NCBI RefSeq assembly: GCF_003965815.1 | Contig: NZ_RXOE01000002.1 | Coordinates: 620,001 to 684,000, forward strand | Direction of reading: 5' to 3' | Source of the DNA: Variovorax gossypii | GTDB lineage: Bacteria > Pseudomonadota > Gammaproteobacteria > Burkholderiales > Burkholderiaceae_C | DNA: 64,000 nt | Position numbers and translations under genes: made by a program | Part shown: one piece after another, positions 42,862-51,822 of the stretch | Numbering within the stretch: position 1 is the first letter of the stretch | Layout: every line of letters starts with the position of its first letter | Notes under the pieces: generated by a model | Told to the model about the DNA's origin: nothing | The model's input: only the letters and a program-made list of their open reading frames with translations | The model's database searches: none

Positions 42862-45471
42862 ATGCGCCGATGGACGGTGGCGTGCTGCATCGGGCTGTGC
42901 AGCCTCGCGACAGGCGCCGCGACCTCCACGCCGCCGCCAGCCGGTCGCGCGGCACCGGCAACGCCCCCGCAGGCAGCGAGTGCCGGCAGGGACGAGAAGG
43001 TGGTGCTCAACTTCGTCGATGCCGACATCACATCCGTGGTCTCGGCGCTGGCCCGCTTTCTGGGCCGCACCTTCCTCTTCGATCCGCGCGTGAAGGGACA
43101 GATCACGCTGGTTTCCGAAGGCGAGGTGTCGTCCTCGACGGCCTACGGCATGCTTTCTTCGGCACTGCGCATGCGCGGCTTCGCGATCGTCGACGTGGGC
43201 GAGGTGAGCCGCGTCGTGCCGGTGGCCGACGCGAAGCTGCAGGGCGGGTCGGTCAACGCGCGCAACGCCGGCGGCGGCATGGCCACGCGCACCTTCCGCC
43301 TGAACTACGAGAACGCCGAGGCCATGGTGCCGGTGCTCAAGCCGCTGGTCGCGGCCGAGAACAGCATCGCGGCCTACCCGGCCAACAACACGCTGGTGGT
43401 GACCGACTACATCGAGAACCTCGAGCGCCTGGCCCGCATCATCGAGAGCATCGACACGCCGACCTCGCTCGACTCGGAGGTCATCAAGCTGCGCAACGGC
43501 GTTGCCGTGGACATCGCGGGGCTCGCCACCGAGCTGCTCGAGGGCAGCGGCGAGAAGGGCCGGCGCGACATCGTGGTGCTGGCCGATCCGCGCTCCAACA
43601 GCATCGTGATCCGCTCCAGCAGCCCGGGGCGCACATCGCTCGCGCGCGAGCTCGTCGCCAAGCTGGAGAACGCGCAGAGCGATCCGGGCAACCTGCACGT
43701 GGTCTACCTGCGCAACGCGCAGGCGGCGTATCTCGCGGGCGTGCTGCGCGGCCTGCTGACGGGCGAGTCGCCCGACACGGCGGCCACGGGCGGCGGCTCG
43801 GTGCGCGCGGCGCTCGGCTCGGGCGGCATGCTCGGCGGTGCGGGAGCCGCAGGGGGTGCCAACGGAAACAGCGGCACGGGCAGCAACAGTTCGACGAACC
43901 GAGGCACCGGCACGGGGTCGGGCACGGGCAGCAATGCAGGCTCCGGCAGCAGCCTGCGCGGCGGCGCGCTCTCGACCGGCGGGACGGGTGGCGGCACAGC
44001 GGGCGCCGCCGGCAATGGCAGCGGCACCGCCTTCTCGGCCGGCGGCGTGACAGTGCAGGCCGACGCAACCACCAACACGCTGATCATCGCGGCGCCCGAG
44101 CCCATGTACCGCAGCCTGCGCCGCGTGATCGACACGCTCGACCAGCGGCGCGCGCAGGTGCTGGTGGAGAGCCTGATCGTCGAGGTGACCGAGCGCGACG
44201 CATCGGAGCTGGGCATCCAGTGGATGGCCGGCGGCGGCAACGGGCGCGGCGTGCGCGGGGGCACCAATTTCGGCGCCGCCACGCTGAACCCGAACGCGCG
44301 CAACACCATCGAGGCGATGCCCCGGGGCCTGAACATCGGCATCGTCGACGGCACCGTCAACCTGCCGGGCGTGGGCGAGATCCTCAACCTCAAGCTGCTG
44401 GCGCGCGCGCTGCAGGCCAAGGACGGGGCGAACATCCTGTCCACGCCCAACATCCTCACGCTGGACAACGAGGCCGCGTCGATCATGGTGGGCAAGACCG
44501 TGCCCTTCGTGAGCGGGCAGTACATCACCAACGGCAACAGCAGCACCAACCCGTTCCAGACGATCCAGCGCGAGGACATTGGGCTGAAGCTCAACATCCG
44601 GCCGCAGATCTCCGAGGGCGGCACGGTCAAGCTCGACATCTACCAGGAGGTTTCGTCGATCGACGAGCAGACCTCGGGCGCTGCCGGCATCGTCACCAAC
44701 AAGCGCGCGCTGGACACCAGCATCCTGGTGGACGACGGGCAGATCATGGTGCTCGGCGGCCTGATGGAAGACAGCGTGACCAACGGCACCGAGGCCGTGC
44801 CCGGCCTGGGCTCGGTGCCGGTGCTGGGCAACCTCTTTCGCTACGACAAGAAGCAGCGGGTCAAGACGAACCTGATGGTGTTCCTGCGGCCCTACGTGAT
44901 CCGCGACGCCGCCGCCGGCCGGGGCCTCACGCTCGACCGCTACAACTTCATGCGCACGCAGCAGGGCCGCGCGCGCCCGGTGCCGCGCGGGTTGCTGCCC
45001 GACGTGGGCGGCCCCGCGCTGCCGCCGGCGGATGTGCCGACGGCGGGCCGCGCCGCCGAGGTCGACCTGCGACCGCAGAGCTGGGACCGCACGCGCGAGC
45101 AGACGCCTCCGCCCACTGCGTCTGCCAGCGAGCTGCGCCAGGCGCCGGCCGAGCTGGCGCCGCCGCCACCGGTGCTGCGCTCGCAGCTGCCGGCGGGCGT
45201 GACGCTGGACTCCGACCCCGCCGCGCTGTTCGGCGGCGCCAACGACAAGGTCGCCGTGGTGCAGATCGCCGACGTGAAGGCCGAGCAGGACGCGGTGAAC
45301 ATCGTCAAGCGGGTGCGCATCAGCGGCATCGGCGCCTACATCGTGGGCGGACCGGGCGGGGAGGGGAACCTGGTGCGGGCCGACGTGCCGCGAGATCCGA
45401 AGGCGGTGGACAACGCCATCGCCGTGCTGCGCGAGCTCGGCTACCGGCCGGAGCTGGTGGGGGCGCCGTGA
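42862..45471 (+). CDS. gspD: Type II secretion secretin GspD with C-terminal extension
   Basis: An 869-residue secretin. After a signal peptide, an N0 domain (VVLNFVDADITSVV) and N1-N3 domains follow; a Gly/Ser/Thr-rich insert of about 90 residues (about 306-394) interrupts N3. The secretin core (about 430-683) has VGKTVPFVSGQYI and NLMVFLRPYVIRD. A further 185 residues follow, ending in a domain that looks like SPOR (AVVQIADVKAEQDAVNIV ... AVLRELGYRPELV). I chose ATG 42862; a GTG at 42835 overlaps GspM. It makes the outer-membrane channel. Confidence 0.92.
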   Translation: MRRWTVACCIGLCSLATGAATSTPPPAGRAAPATPPQAASAGRDEKVVLNFVDADITSVVSALARFLGRTFLFDPRVKGQITLVSEGEVSSSTAYGMLSSALRMRGFAIVDVGEVSRVVPVADAKLQGGSVNARNAGGGMATRTFRLNYENAEAMVPVLKPLVAAENSIAAYPANNTLVVTDYIENLERLARIIESIDTPTSLDSEVIKLRNGVAVDIAGLATELLEGSGEKGRRDIVVLADPRSNSIVIRSSSPGRTSLARELVAKLENAQSDPGNLHVVYLRNAQAAYLAGVLRGLLTGESPDTAATGGGSVRAALGSGGMLGGAGAAGGANGNSGTGSNSSTNRGTGTGSGTGSNAGSGSSLRGGALSTGGTGGGTAGAAGNGSGTAFSAGGVTVQADATTNTLIIAAPEPMYRSLRRVIDTLDQRRAQVLVESLIVEVTERDASELGIQWMAGGGNGRGVRGGTNFGAATLNPNARNTIEAMPRGLNIGIVDGTVNLPGVGEILNLKLLARALQAKDGANILSTPNILTLDNEAASIMVGKTVPFVSGQYITNGNSSTNPFQTIQREDIGLKLNIRPQISEGGTVKLDIYQEVSSIDEQTSGAAGIVTNKRALDTSILVDDGQIMVLGGLMEDSVTNGTEAVPGLGSVPVLGNLFRYDKKQRVKTNLMVFLRPYVIRDAAAGRGLTLDRYNFMRTQQGRARPVPRGLLPDVGGPALPPADVPTAGRAAEVDLRPQSWDRTREQTPPPTASASELRQAPAELAPPPPVLRSQLPAGVTLDSDPAALFGGANDKVAVVQIADVKAEQDAVNIVKRVRISGIGAYIVGGPGGEGNLVRADVPRDPKAVDNAIAVLRELGYRPELVGAP

Positions 45472-46919
45472 CGGCCGCTATCGGCACGGCGCTGCCGCAC
45501 GCCTGGGCTCGCAGCCAGCGCATCGTCGCGCAGCCGGCGAGCGATGACGGAGCCGAGGCCGCCTGCATCGTCGTGTGCCCGCGCACGCCGGGCTGGGCCG
45601 TGGCCGAGGCGCGCCGCATGCTCGGCGGCTTGCCGTTGCGGCAGGTCGACGAGGCCGCAATGGATGCCCTGCTGGCCCGCAGCTACGCCGACACCGGCGA
45701 CGCCGCCTCGGTGGTCGGCGCCGTCGAGCAGCAGGTCGACCTCGACCGCCTGATGCAGGACATGCCCGCCGTCACCGACCTGCTCGACGCGCAGGACGAC
45801 GCGCCCGTCATCCGCATGATCAATGCCCTGCTCGCGCAGGCGGCTCGCGACGGCGCGAGCGACATTCACCTCGAGTCCTTCGAGACGCACTCGGTGGTGC
45901 GCTTCCGCGTCGACGGCACGCTGCGCGACGTGGTGGCGCCGCGCAGGGCGCTGCATGCAGCGCTGATCTCGCGCATCAAGATCATGTCGCAGCTCGACAT
46001 CGCCGAGAAGCGGCTGCCGCAGGACGGGCGCATCACGCTGCGCGTGGGCGGGCGGCCGATCGACGTGCGCGTTTCAACCGTGCCCACCGCGCACGGCGAG
46101 CGCGCGGTGCTTCGCCTGCTCGAGAAGGACGCGGGCCGCCTGCGGCTCGAACGGCTGGGCATGGCGAGCGATACGCTGGCCGAGCTCACGCGGCTCGTGC
46201 GGCAGCCGCACGGCATCGTGCTCGTCACCGGGCCCACCGGCAGCGGCAAGACCACCACGCTGTATGCGGCGCTGGGCCAGCTCGACCTGGGCACCAGCAA
46301 CATCCTCACGGTGGAAGACCCGGTGGAGTACGACCTGCCCGGCATCGGCCAGATACCGGTGCACGGCAAGATCGGCATGACCTTCGGCGCCGCGTTGCGC
46401 GCGGCGCTGCGGCAGGACCCGGACAACATCATGATCGGCGAGATCCGCGATCTCGAGACCGCGCAGATCGCGGTGCAGTCGTCGCTCACCGGGCACGGCG
46501 TGCTGGCCTCGCTGCACACCAACGACGCGGTCTCGGCCGTCACGCGCATGAGCGACATGGGCATCGAGCCATTCCTGCTGTCGTCATCGCTGCTCGGCGT
46601 GCTGGCGCAGCGGCTCGTGCGCTGCCTTTGCCCGGCATGCAAGCTGCCGCGCGAGCAGCCCGACGGCAGCGTGGTCTATGCGCCGGTGGGCTGCTCAGCA
46701 TGCGGGCATTCGGGCTTCAAGGGGCGTACCGGCATCCACGAACTGTTCGTGGTGCATGACGACATCCGCAGGCTCATCCACGAAGGAGGCGACGAGCAGG
46801 CCATGCGAGCGGCCGCCGTCAGGCACGGCATGCGCTCCATGCGGGAAGACGGCCAGCGCTGGGTGCGCGAGGGCGTGACCACCGCCGAGGAAATCATGCG
46901 CGTGACGCGCGACGCCTGA
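45468..46919 (+). CDS. gspE: Type II secretion ATPase GspE
   Basis: A 483-residue cytoplasmic ATPase with Walker A GPTGSGKTT (about 254-262), an Asp box (VEDPVEYDL), Walker B (IMIGEIRDLETA) and a zinc-binding CxxC pair (CPAC ... CSAC). It powers pseudopilus assembly. The start is a GTG overlapping the GspD stop (GTGA). The N1 domain is shorter than in the best-known GspE proteins. Confidence 0.94.
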   Translation: MTAAIGTALPHAWARSQRIVAQPASDDGAEAACIVVCPRTPGWAVAEARRMLGGLPLRQVDEAAMDALLARSYADTGDAASVVGAVEQQVDLDRLMQDMPAVTDLLDAQDDAPVIRMINALLAQAARDGASDIHLESFETHSVVRFRVDGTLRDVVAPRRALHAALISRIKIMSQLDIAEKRLPQDGRITLRVGGRPIDVRVSTVPTAHGERAVLRLLEKDAGRLRLERLGMASDTLAELTRLVRQPHGIVLVTGPTGSGKTTTLYAALGQLDLGTSNILTVEDPVEYDLPGIGQIPVHGKIGMTFGAALRAALRQDPDNIMIGEIRDLETAQIAVQSSLTGHGVLASLHTNDAVSAVTRMSDMGIEPFLLSSSLLGVLAQRLVRCLCPACKLPREQPDGSVVYAPVGCSACGHSGFKGRTGIHELFVVHDDIRRLIHEGGDEQAMRAAAVRHGMRSMREDGQRWVREGVTTAEEIMRVTRDA

Positions 46920-46939
46920 GCACGCGCGGAGGCAACGAC

Positions 46940-48145
46940 ATGGCACGCTTCGAGTACGAGGCCGCGAGCGCCAGCGGCGAGCTCCAGCGGGGCAGCACCG
47001 AAGGCGAGTCCGCGCGCTCGGTGCGCGCCCAACTGCGCGACCGCGGCCTCACGCCGCTCGACGTCCGCGAGAGGGCCGCGGGTGGTGGCGCGCTCGCGTG
47101 GCTCAACCCTCGCCTGGGCGCGGCCGACCTGTGCTGGGCCACGCGCGAGCTCGCGAGCCTGCTCGGTGCTCGGCTCACGCTGGAGGCCGCGCTGGTCGCG
47201 ACCATCGAGCAGGCCGAGCGCAAGCACGTGGCCGAGTCGCTGAGCGCGGTGTGCGACAGCGTGCGCGCGGGCATGCGGCTGGCCGATGCGCTGGGTGAGC
47301 GGCCACGCGACTTTCCGCAGATCTACCGCGCGCTCGTGAGCGCCGGCGAAGACTCGGGCGACCTCGCGCGCGTGATGGAGCGGCTCGCCGACTACCTCGA
47401 GAACCGCGACAACCTGCGCGGCAAGGTGCTCACGGCCTTCATCTATCCGGCCATCGTCGGCTTCGTGTCGCTGTGCATCGTCGTCTTCCTGCTGGGCTAC
47501 GTCGTGCCGCAGGTGGTCGGCGCATTCGCGCAGGCGCGCCAGGAACTGCCGGCCATCACCCGCGCGATGCTGGCTGCGAGCGCCTTCGTGCGCGAATGGG
47601 GATGGCTCACCGCGGGCGCGATCGCGGGCGCGTGGACGCTGGGGCGCATCTCGCTGCGCGATGCCGCGCGCAGGCTGCGATGGCACGCGCTGCTCTTGCG
47701 CGCACCCTTGATGGGCCGCTTCGCGCTGGGCGTGGACACAGCGCGCTTCGCCTCCACGCTGTCGATACTGATGGATGCGGGCGTACCGCTGCTGCGCGCA
47801 CTGGAGGCCGCGCGCCAGACGCTGGACAACGAATGGATAAAGCAATGCGTGCTCGAGGCCACGGGTCGCGTGAAGGAGGGCACGCCGCTCGCCGCGGCGC
47901 TCAAGGCCCAAAAAATCTTTCCGTCGAACCTCGTTCACCTGGTGGCCAGCGGCGAGAAGACGGGTGCGCTGGCGGCCATGTTCGAGCGTGCGTCGTTAAA
48001 TCTTTCGCGTGACCTCGAACGCCGCGCGATGCGCCTCACGACCATGCTCGAACCCTTGATGATCCTTGCGATGGGCGGTGTCGTGATGCTCATCGTGCTC
48101 GCCGTGCTGATGCCCATCATGGAGATCAACCAGATGGTGCGCTGA
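46940..48145 (+). CDS. gspF: Type II secretion inner-membrane protein GspF
   Basis: A 401-residue polytopic platform protein with two repeated GspF domains (about 65-190 and 265-395) and membrane helices near 167-195, 215-235 and 370-395. Motifs SAGEDSGDLARVMERLADYLE and SGEKTGALAAMFERA mark the two repeats. It is last of the seven T2SS genes; a hairpin follows its stop. Confidence 0.92.
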   Translation: MARFEYEAASASGELQRGSTEGESARSVRAQLRDRGLTPLDVRERAAGGGALAWLNPRLGAADLCWATRELASLLGARLTLEAALVATIEQAERKHVAESLSAVCDSVRAGMRLADALGERPRDFPQIYRALVSAGEDSGDLARVMERLADYLENRDNLRGKVLTAFIYPAIVGFVSLCIVVFLLGYVVPQVVGAFAQARQELPAITRAMLAASAFVREWGWLTAGAIAGAWTLGRISLRDAARRLRWHALLLRAPLMGRFALGVDTARFASTLSILMDAGVPLLRALEAARQTLDNEWIKQCVLEATGRVKEGTPLAAALKAQKIFPSNLVHLVASGEKTGALAAMFERASLNLSRDLERRAMRLTTMLEPLMILAMGGVVMLIVLAVLMPIMEINQMVR

Positions 48146-48166
48146 GCCCTCCGCGGGCCTCTTGTT
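48144..48166 (+). terminator. Possible terminator after gspF
   Basis: GAGCCC pairs with GGG-C-CTC (one bulged C) across a TCCGC loop, then TTGTT. It begins at the gspF stop codon and would separate the T2SS operon from the DING genes. Confidence 0.4.
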
Positions 48167-48339
48167 CGGGAGTCTTTCCCTCTGTGTTCCCGAGTTTGTT
48201 TCGGCCTCCTGTCACCTCCGGAAAAGAAGATCAATGACGTCGCCAGAGGGGCGGCACAGGTAGCGAAGAGGCAGGCGTTTCCGAAGAGACGCAATGCCTT
48301 TGGCAGCTCAATTTTTCTGGTTCATTCAAAGGAGTTTCC

Positions 48340-49575
48340 ATGAATGCAAAGTTCAAGATGACCGCTCTGTCGGTCGCGATGGTGGCTGGCCTGGTGGCCG
48401 CCGGTTCCGCTTCCGCGCAAATCGCCGTGGGCGGTGGCGCGACGCTGCCGGAACTGCTGTATGACGCGATCCTGCCGAGCGGTGTCGGCCTCACGGACTT
48501 CAGCTACACGGGTACCGGCAGCGGCGCCGGCAAGACGGCCTTCTTCACGAACAACGCGACCGCCTTCAAGAACGAATCGGTGGCCGGCACGCCCGCATGG
48601 GGCGCTTCGCAGTCCGTGCACTTCGCCGGCAGCGATTCCGCCGTGACCGCCACGGAGCGCGACAACTACAACACCGCTCACGTCACGGGCATCACGGGCC
48701 CGGCCGCCTGGAGCCGCATGATCCAGGTTCCCGCCGTCGCCACCTCGGTGCTGATTCCCTACAAGCGCGCCGGCATCGCCGACCTGGACCTGTCGGATGC
48801 ACAGATGTGCGCCGTCTTCAGCGCCAAGACCGGCGGCCTGACCTGGGGTGAACTGCGTGGCACGACCGACACCACGCCCGTCAACGTCGTCTACCGCCTC
48901 GACGGCAGCGGCACGACCGAACTGCTGGCTCGCTACCTCGTGGCTGCCTGCCCCGGCTCGGGCTTCACCGTTTCCAACAGCTTCGCGGCTGTGGTTGCCG
49001 GCGCAGTGTCCGGCGGCACCATTCCCGCCAACTGGATCGGTGCCACCGGCAACGGCGGCGTGAAGACCGCGATGGCCGCCGCCGACGCACGCGTCGGCTA
49101 CGTGAGCCCCGACATCGACTACACGGGCAACAGCAACAGCGTCGTCGCCAAGGTCAACGGCAACCTGCCGGTTGCTTCGTCGATCCAGACCGCACTTGCC
49201 GCCGTGTCCCTGCCGGTGGGTGGCGCTTCGCAAGCCAGCAACCCGCTCGCCTGGGTGCCGGCCTACTCGAAGCCGACCCCGGCCAGCGGCGCCGGTTCCA
49301 GCTACCCGATCTTCGGCACCACCAACCTGCTGCTGAACCAGTGCTACAAGGACGCCAACGTGCAAGCCAAGGTCAAGGCCTTCCTGACCGGCCTGCTCGG
49401 CACGACCTACGACACGCCGATCTCCGATCGCCACTTCGTCGTTCTGCCCAACGGCAGCGTCGGCACGAACAACTGGAAGACCCAGATCTCCAACGTGTTC
49501 CTGAACGCCAGCCACCCCCTGGGCATCGGCAACGCCAACGTCTGCGCCAGCATCGGCCGTCCGCTGAGCAACTGA
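48340..49575 (+). CDS. DING-type PstS-like phosphate-binding protein (first copy)
   Basis: A 411-residue exported protein. The signal peptide is cut after SASA, giving a mature N-terminus QIAVGGGATLPE where DING proteins have DINGGGATLP. The pattern then follows DING proteins block for block: SYTGTGSGAGKTAFF, VHFAGSDSAVTATE, CAVFS, GSGTTELLARYL, VGYVSPDIDYT, YPIFGTTNLL and, at the end, GIGNANVC. These residues line the phosphate site in the family, so phosphate binding is likely. AAAGGAG precedes the ATG after a 194-bp leader. It lies next to T2SS genes, and a T2SS-dependent DING protein is known in P. aeruginosa. Confidence 0.85.
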   Translation: MNAKFKMTALSVAMVAGLVAAGSASAQIAVGGGATLPELLYDAILPSGVGLTDFSYTGTGSGAGKTAFFTNNATAFKNESVAGTPAWGASQSVHFAGSDSAVTATERDNYNTAHVTGITGPAAWSRMIQVPAVATSVLIPYKRAGIADLDLSDAQMCAVFSAKTGGLTWGELRGTTDTTPVNVVYRLDGSGTTELLARYLVAACPGSGFTVSNSFAAVVAGAVSGGTIPANWIGATGNGGVKTAMAAADARVGYVSPDIDYTGNSNSVVAKVNGNLPVASSIQTALAAVSLPVGGASQASNPLAWVPAYSKPTPASGAGSSYPIFGTTNLLLNQCYKDANVQAKVKAFLTGLLGTTYDTPISDRHFVVLPNGSVGTNNWKTQISNVFLNASHPLGIGNANVCASIGRPLSN

Positions 49576-49640
49576 TCGGTTGCCGCTGCCCGGAGCCGGC
49601 GCGCCCTGGTGCCGCCGGTTGCGGAACTGCCTCGGGGAAA

Positions 49641-49679
49641 GGTCCGCATTCAGTGCGGCCCGGGCCCCGGGGCTTTTTT
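49641..49679 (+). terminator. Intrinsic terminator between the DING genes
   Basis: GGTCCGCA pairs with TGCGGCCC (one mismatch) and a further GC-rich palindrome GCCCCGGGGC follows, ending in six T residues (49674-49679). It lies 36 bases before the second DING gene's ATG, so the second copy may be made at a lower level or from its own promoter. Confidence 0.6.
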
Positions 49680-49714
49680 GCTGTCCGTGGCGCACGACGC
49701 AGAAGGGGACTTCG

Positions 49715-50953
49715 ATGAGCAAAGAGTTCAGGTGGGCGGCGGTGTTGGCCGTGCTGGCGCTGAGCCAGATGGCCATCGGCGCGGCAACCGCGCAGATCGT
49801 CGTGGGCGGTGGCGCGACGCTGCCCGAGTTCCTGTACGACGAGATACTGCCGAGCGGTGTCGGCCTTGGCGACTACAGCTACAGCGGTACGGGAAGCGGC
49901 ATCGGCAAGTCGGCATTTCTCTCCAACATCGCGCCGAGAGAAGGGACGGCAAAGGCCCGGTACTACAACGAATCGCTGGGGTCCGACAACGATGCGTACC
50001 TGTGGCCCGCAACGCAGTCGGTGCATTTCGCCGGCAGCGAATCCGCGCTGACGGTCGCGGAACGCGATGCCTACAACGTCGCACATCTGTCGACGTGGGG
50101 ACGACTGATCCAGATTCCCGTCGTGGCGACCGCAGTGCTCGTTCCCTACAAGCGCACGGGCATCAACAACCTCGACTTGTCCGATGCACAGATGTGCGCT
50201 GTCTTCGGCAACAAGCCCGGCGGGCAGACCTGGGGCCAGCTTCGAGGCACAGCGGACACCACGCCGGTCAATGTGGTCTACCGCACCGAGGAAAGCGGCG
50301 TCACCGAATTGTTGAGCCGTTATCTCGTGACGGCATGTCCTTCCACAGGCTTCGTCGTCTCGGGCAGCTTCGCGAAGATGGTGGCTGGTGCGGTGGGAAG
50401 CGAGTTGCCTGTCAACTGGATTCCGGTTCGCGGCAGCGCGGGCATGTCGAGCGCTTTCGCCAGTGCGGGCGTCGCCGACGGCCGCATCGGCTACCAGAGC
50501 CCGGACCCGGCCTACACAGACAGCAGCAACGCGGCCGTTGCGAAGATCAACGGCACCATGCCGGTCGCGGCTTCGATGCGCGCGGTGCTGGCTGCGGTGT
50601 CCCTGCCTGTGGGCGGCGTTTCGCAGGCAGGCAACCCGCTCGCATGGCTGCCTGCCTATGTGAAGCCGGTCCCGGCCATCTATCCGATCTTCGGTACGAG
50701 CAACCTGCTGGTGAGCCAGTGCTACAGGGACGCCAGGGTGCAAGCCAAGGTCAAGGCCTTCCTGGCGGGGCTGCTCGGCACGGCCTACGACCTTCCCATT
50801 GCCAGCCACAACCTCGTCGTCCTCCCCGATGGCCGGGGCGGCATGAACAACTGGAAGGCCCAGATCGCCAATGTGTTCCTGAATGCCAGCCATCCGCTGG
50901 GCATCGGCAACGCCAACGTCTGCAACGGCATCGGCCGTCCCATGGGGAACTGA
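49715..50953 (+). CDS. DING-type PstS-like phosphate-binding protein (second copy)
   Basis: A 412-residue paralogue of the preceding protein, colinear from the mature N-terminus (QIVVGGGATLPE) to the end (GIGNANVCNGIGRP). It differs in a longer early loop (NIAPREGTAKARYYNESLG) and in having GSSAGMSSAF-type changes in the middle. It has a Sec signal peptide and AAGGGG before its ATG. Tandem duplication and divergence are evident; different affinity or ligand is possible. Confidence 0.85.
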   Translation: MSKEFRWAAVLAVLALSQMAIGAATAQIVVGGGATLPEFLYDEILPSGVGLGDYSYSGTGSGIGKSAFLSNIAPREGTAKARYYNESLGSDNDAYLWPATQSVHFAGSESALTVAERDAYNVAHLSTWGRLIQIPVVATAVLVPYKRTGINNLDLSDAQMCAVFGNKPGGQTWGQLRGTADTTPVNVVYRTEESGVTELLSRYLVTACPSTGFVVSGSFAKMVAGAVGSELPVNWIPVRGSAGMSSAFASAGVADGRIGYQSPDPAYTDSSNAAVAKINGTMPVAASMRAVLAAVSLPVGGVSQAGNPLAWLPAYVKPVPAIYPIFGTSNLLVSQCYRDARVQAKVKAFLAGLLGTAYDLPIASHNLVVLPDGRGGMNNWKAQIANVFLNASHPLGIGNANVCNGIGRPMGN

Positions 50954-50957
50954 TCCC

Positions 50958-50975
50958 ATGTCATGCGAGCGTCAC
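50958..50975 (+). promoter_or_regulatory. Possible Pho box before the signalling trio
   Basis: ATGTCAT-GCGA-GCGTCAC (50958-50975) has two 7-mers with the 11-bp period of the PhoB box consensus CTGTCAT-N4-CTGTCAC, matching at 11 of 14 positions. It lies just after the DING stop and about 92 bp before the STN/TonB gene. A possible -10 (TACCGT) is at 50986. One such match can arise by chance. Confidence 0.35.
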
Positions 50976-51066
50976 CGCACGGAACTACCGTCGTATCGGT
51001 TTGCAAATGTGTCCAGCAGGTTGACCGGACGACGTGGCAAATCAGGAGCATGTGCGCCCACCCGGT

Positions 51067-51822
51067 ATGACAGCGAATTCGGCATCGGCCAGTGCCCTGG
51101 CACTGGCTTGCTGCCTGGCTGGTTCGGCCTTGCTGCTTGCCGCGCGCGGCGCGCATGCGCAGGCCGATCCCGGTCCACGGGCGGTGGCCTCCGTGGCGCG
51201 GATCGACTTCGACATCGAAGCGCAGCGCCTGGGCGATGCGATCGCCGCGTACAGCAGGGTGACGGGGCTGGACGTGTTGATGGATGGCGAGCATGCGCAG
51301 CGCACGGCGAACGGTGTGCGCGGCACGCTCACCGCAATGGAGGCGCTCGAAGCCCTGCTGGAGGGCACGGGCCTGGAGGCGCGCTACGCGAACGCGACGT
51401 CGGTGGTGATCCGCGCATCCCGTCCAGCGGGTGCGGGGAGCCGGCCGGCGGTGCCCGCGGGCGTCGAGGAATCGGGATTCAAAGAAGGGGAAGTCGTGCA
51501 TCAGTCCTATGCCGCCCAGGTCCAGCAGGCCTTGCGCAGCACCTTGTGCGGTTCGCTCGAGACGCGTCCGGGTGGCTACCGTCTCGCGGCACAGTTGCAG
51601 CTGGACTCGCGTGGAACGGTGGAGCGTTTCCGACTGTTGAGCACGACCGGCGAACCCGCCCGCGATGCCGCCGTGCTGCGCAGGGTGCGGGGCATGGCCG
51701 TCGGCAGCCCGCCGCCCGCCTCGCTGCCCCAGCCACTTGTGATCCTGCTGCTGCCGGAAGGGCCCGGCGCGGAGTCCGACTGCGCATCGCCGGCCTACGG
51801 CGAAGCCGCGCGCGTGCCATGA
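51067..51822 (+). CDS. STN-TonB signalling protein (VreA-like)
   Basis: A 251-residue protein. A hydrophobic signal sequence (ends near GAHAQA) leads to a secretin/TonB short N-terminal (STN) domain (about 45-110: IDFDIEAQRLGDAIAAYSRVTGLDVLMDG given in part as FDIEAQRLGDAI), then a TonB-C-like domain (about 150-240, SYAAQVQQALRSTL). There is no beta-barrel. This matches the unusual P. aeruginosa VreA, the receptor-like part of PUMA3 signalling. The start is uncertain: GTG 51034 or ATG 51067. Its stop overlaps the sigma factor start (ATGA). Confidence 0.8.
   Translation: MTANSASASALALACCLAGSALLLAARGAHAQADPGPRAVASVARIDFDIEAQRLGDAIAAYSRVTGLDVLMDGEHAQRTANGVRGTLTAMEALEALLEGTGLEARYANATSVVIRASRPAGAGSRPAVPAGVEESGFKEGEVVHQSYAAQVQQALRSTLCGSLETRPGGYRLAAQLQLDSRGTVERFRLLSTTGEPARDAAVLRRVRGMAVGSPPPASLPQPLVILLLPEGPGAESDCASPAYGEAARVP

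Noticed and set aside
43780..44045. Possible repeat array within gspD
   Set aside because: The codons for Gly, Ser and Thr vary; it is a low-complexity protein loop rather than a CRISPR or tandem repeat.
42870..45467. Long plus-strand frame reading through gspD into gspE
   Set aside because: Only the part from 45468 is real (GspE); the upstream part is the out-of-frame shadow of gspD.
48210..48235. CTGTCAC element before the first DING gene
   Set aside because: Only one good 7-mer is present; the flanking 7-mers at the 11-bp period match poorly.
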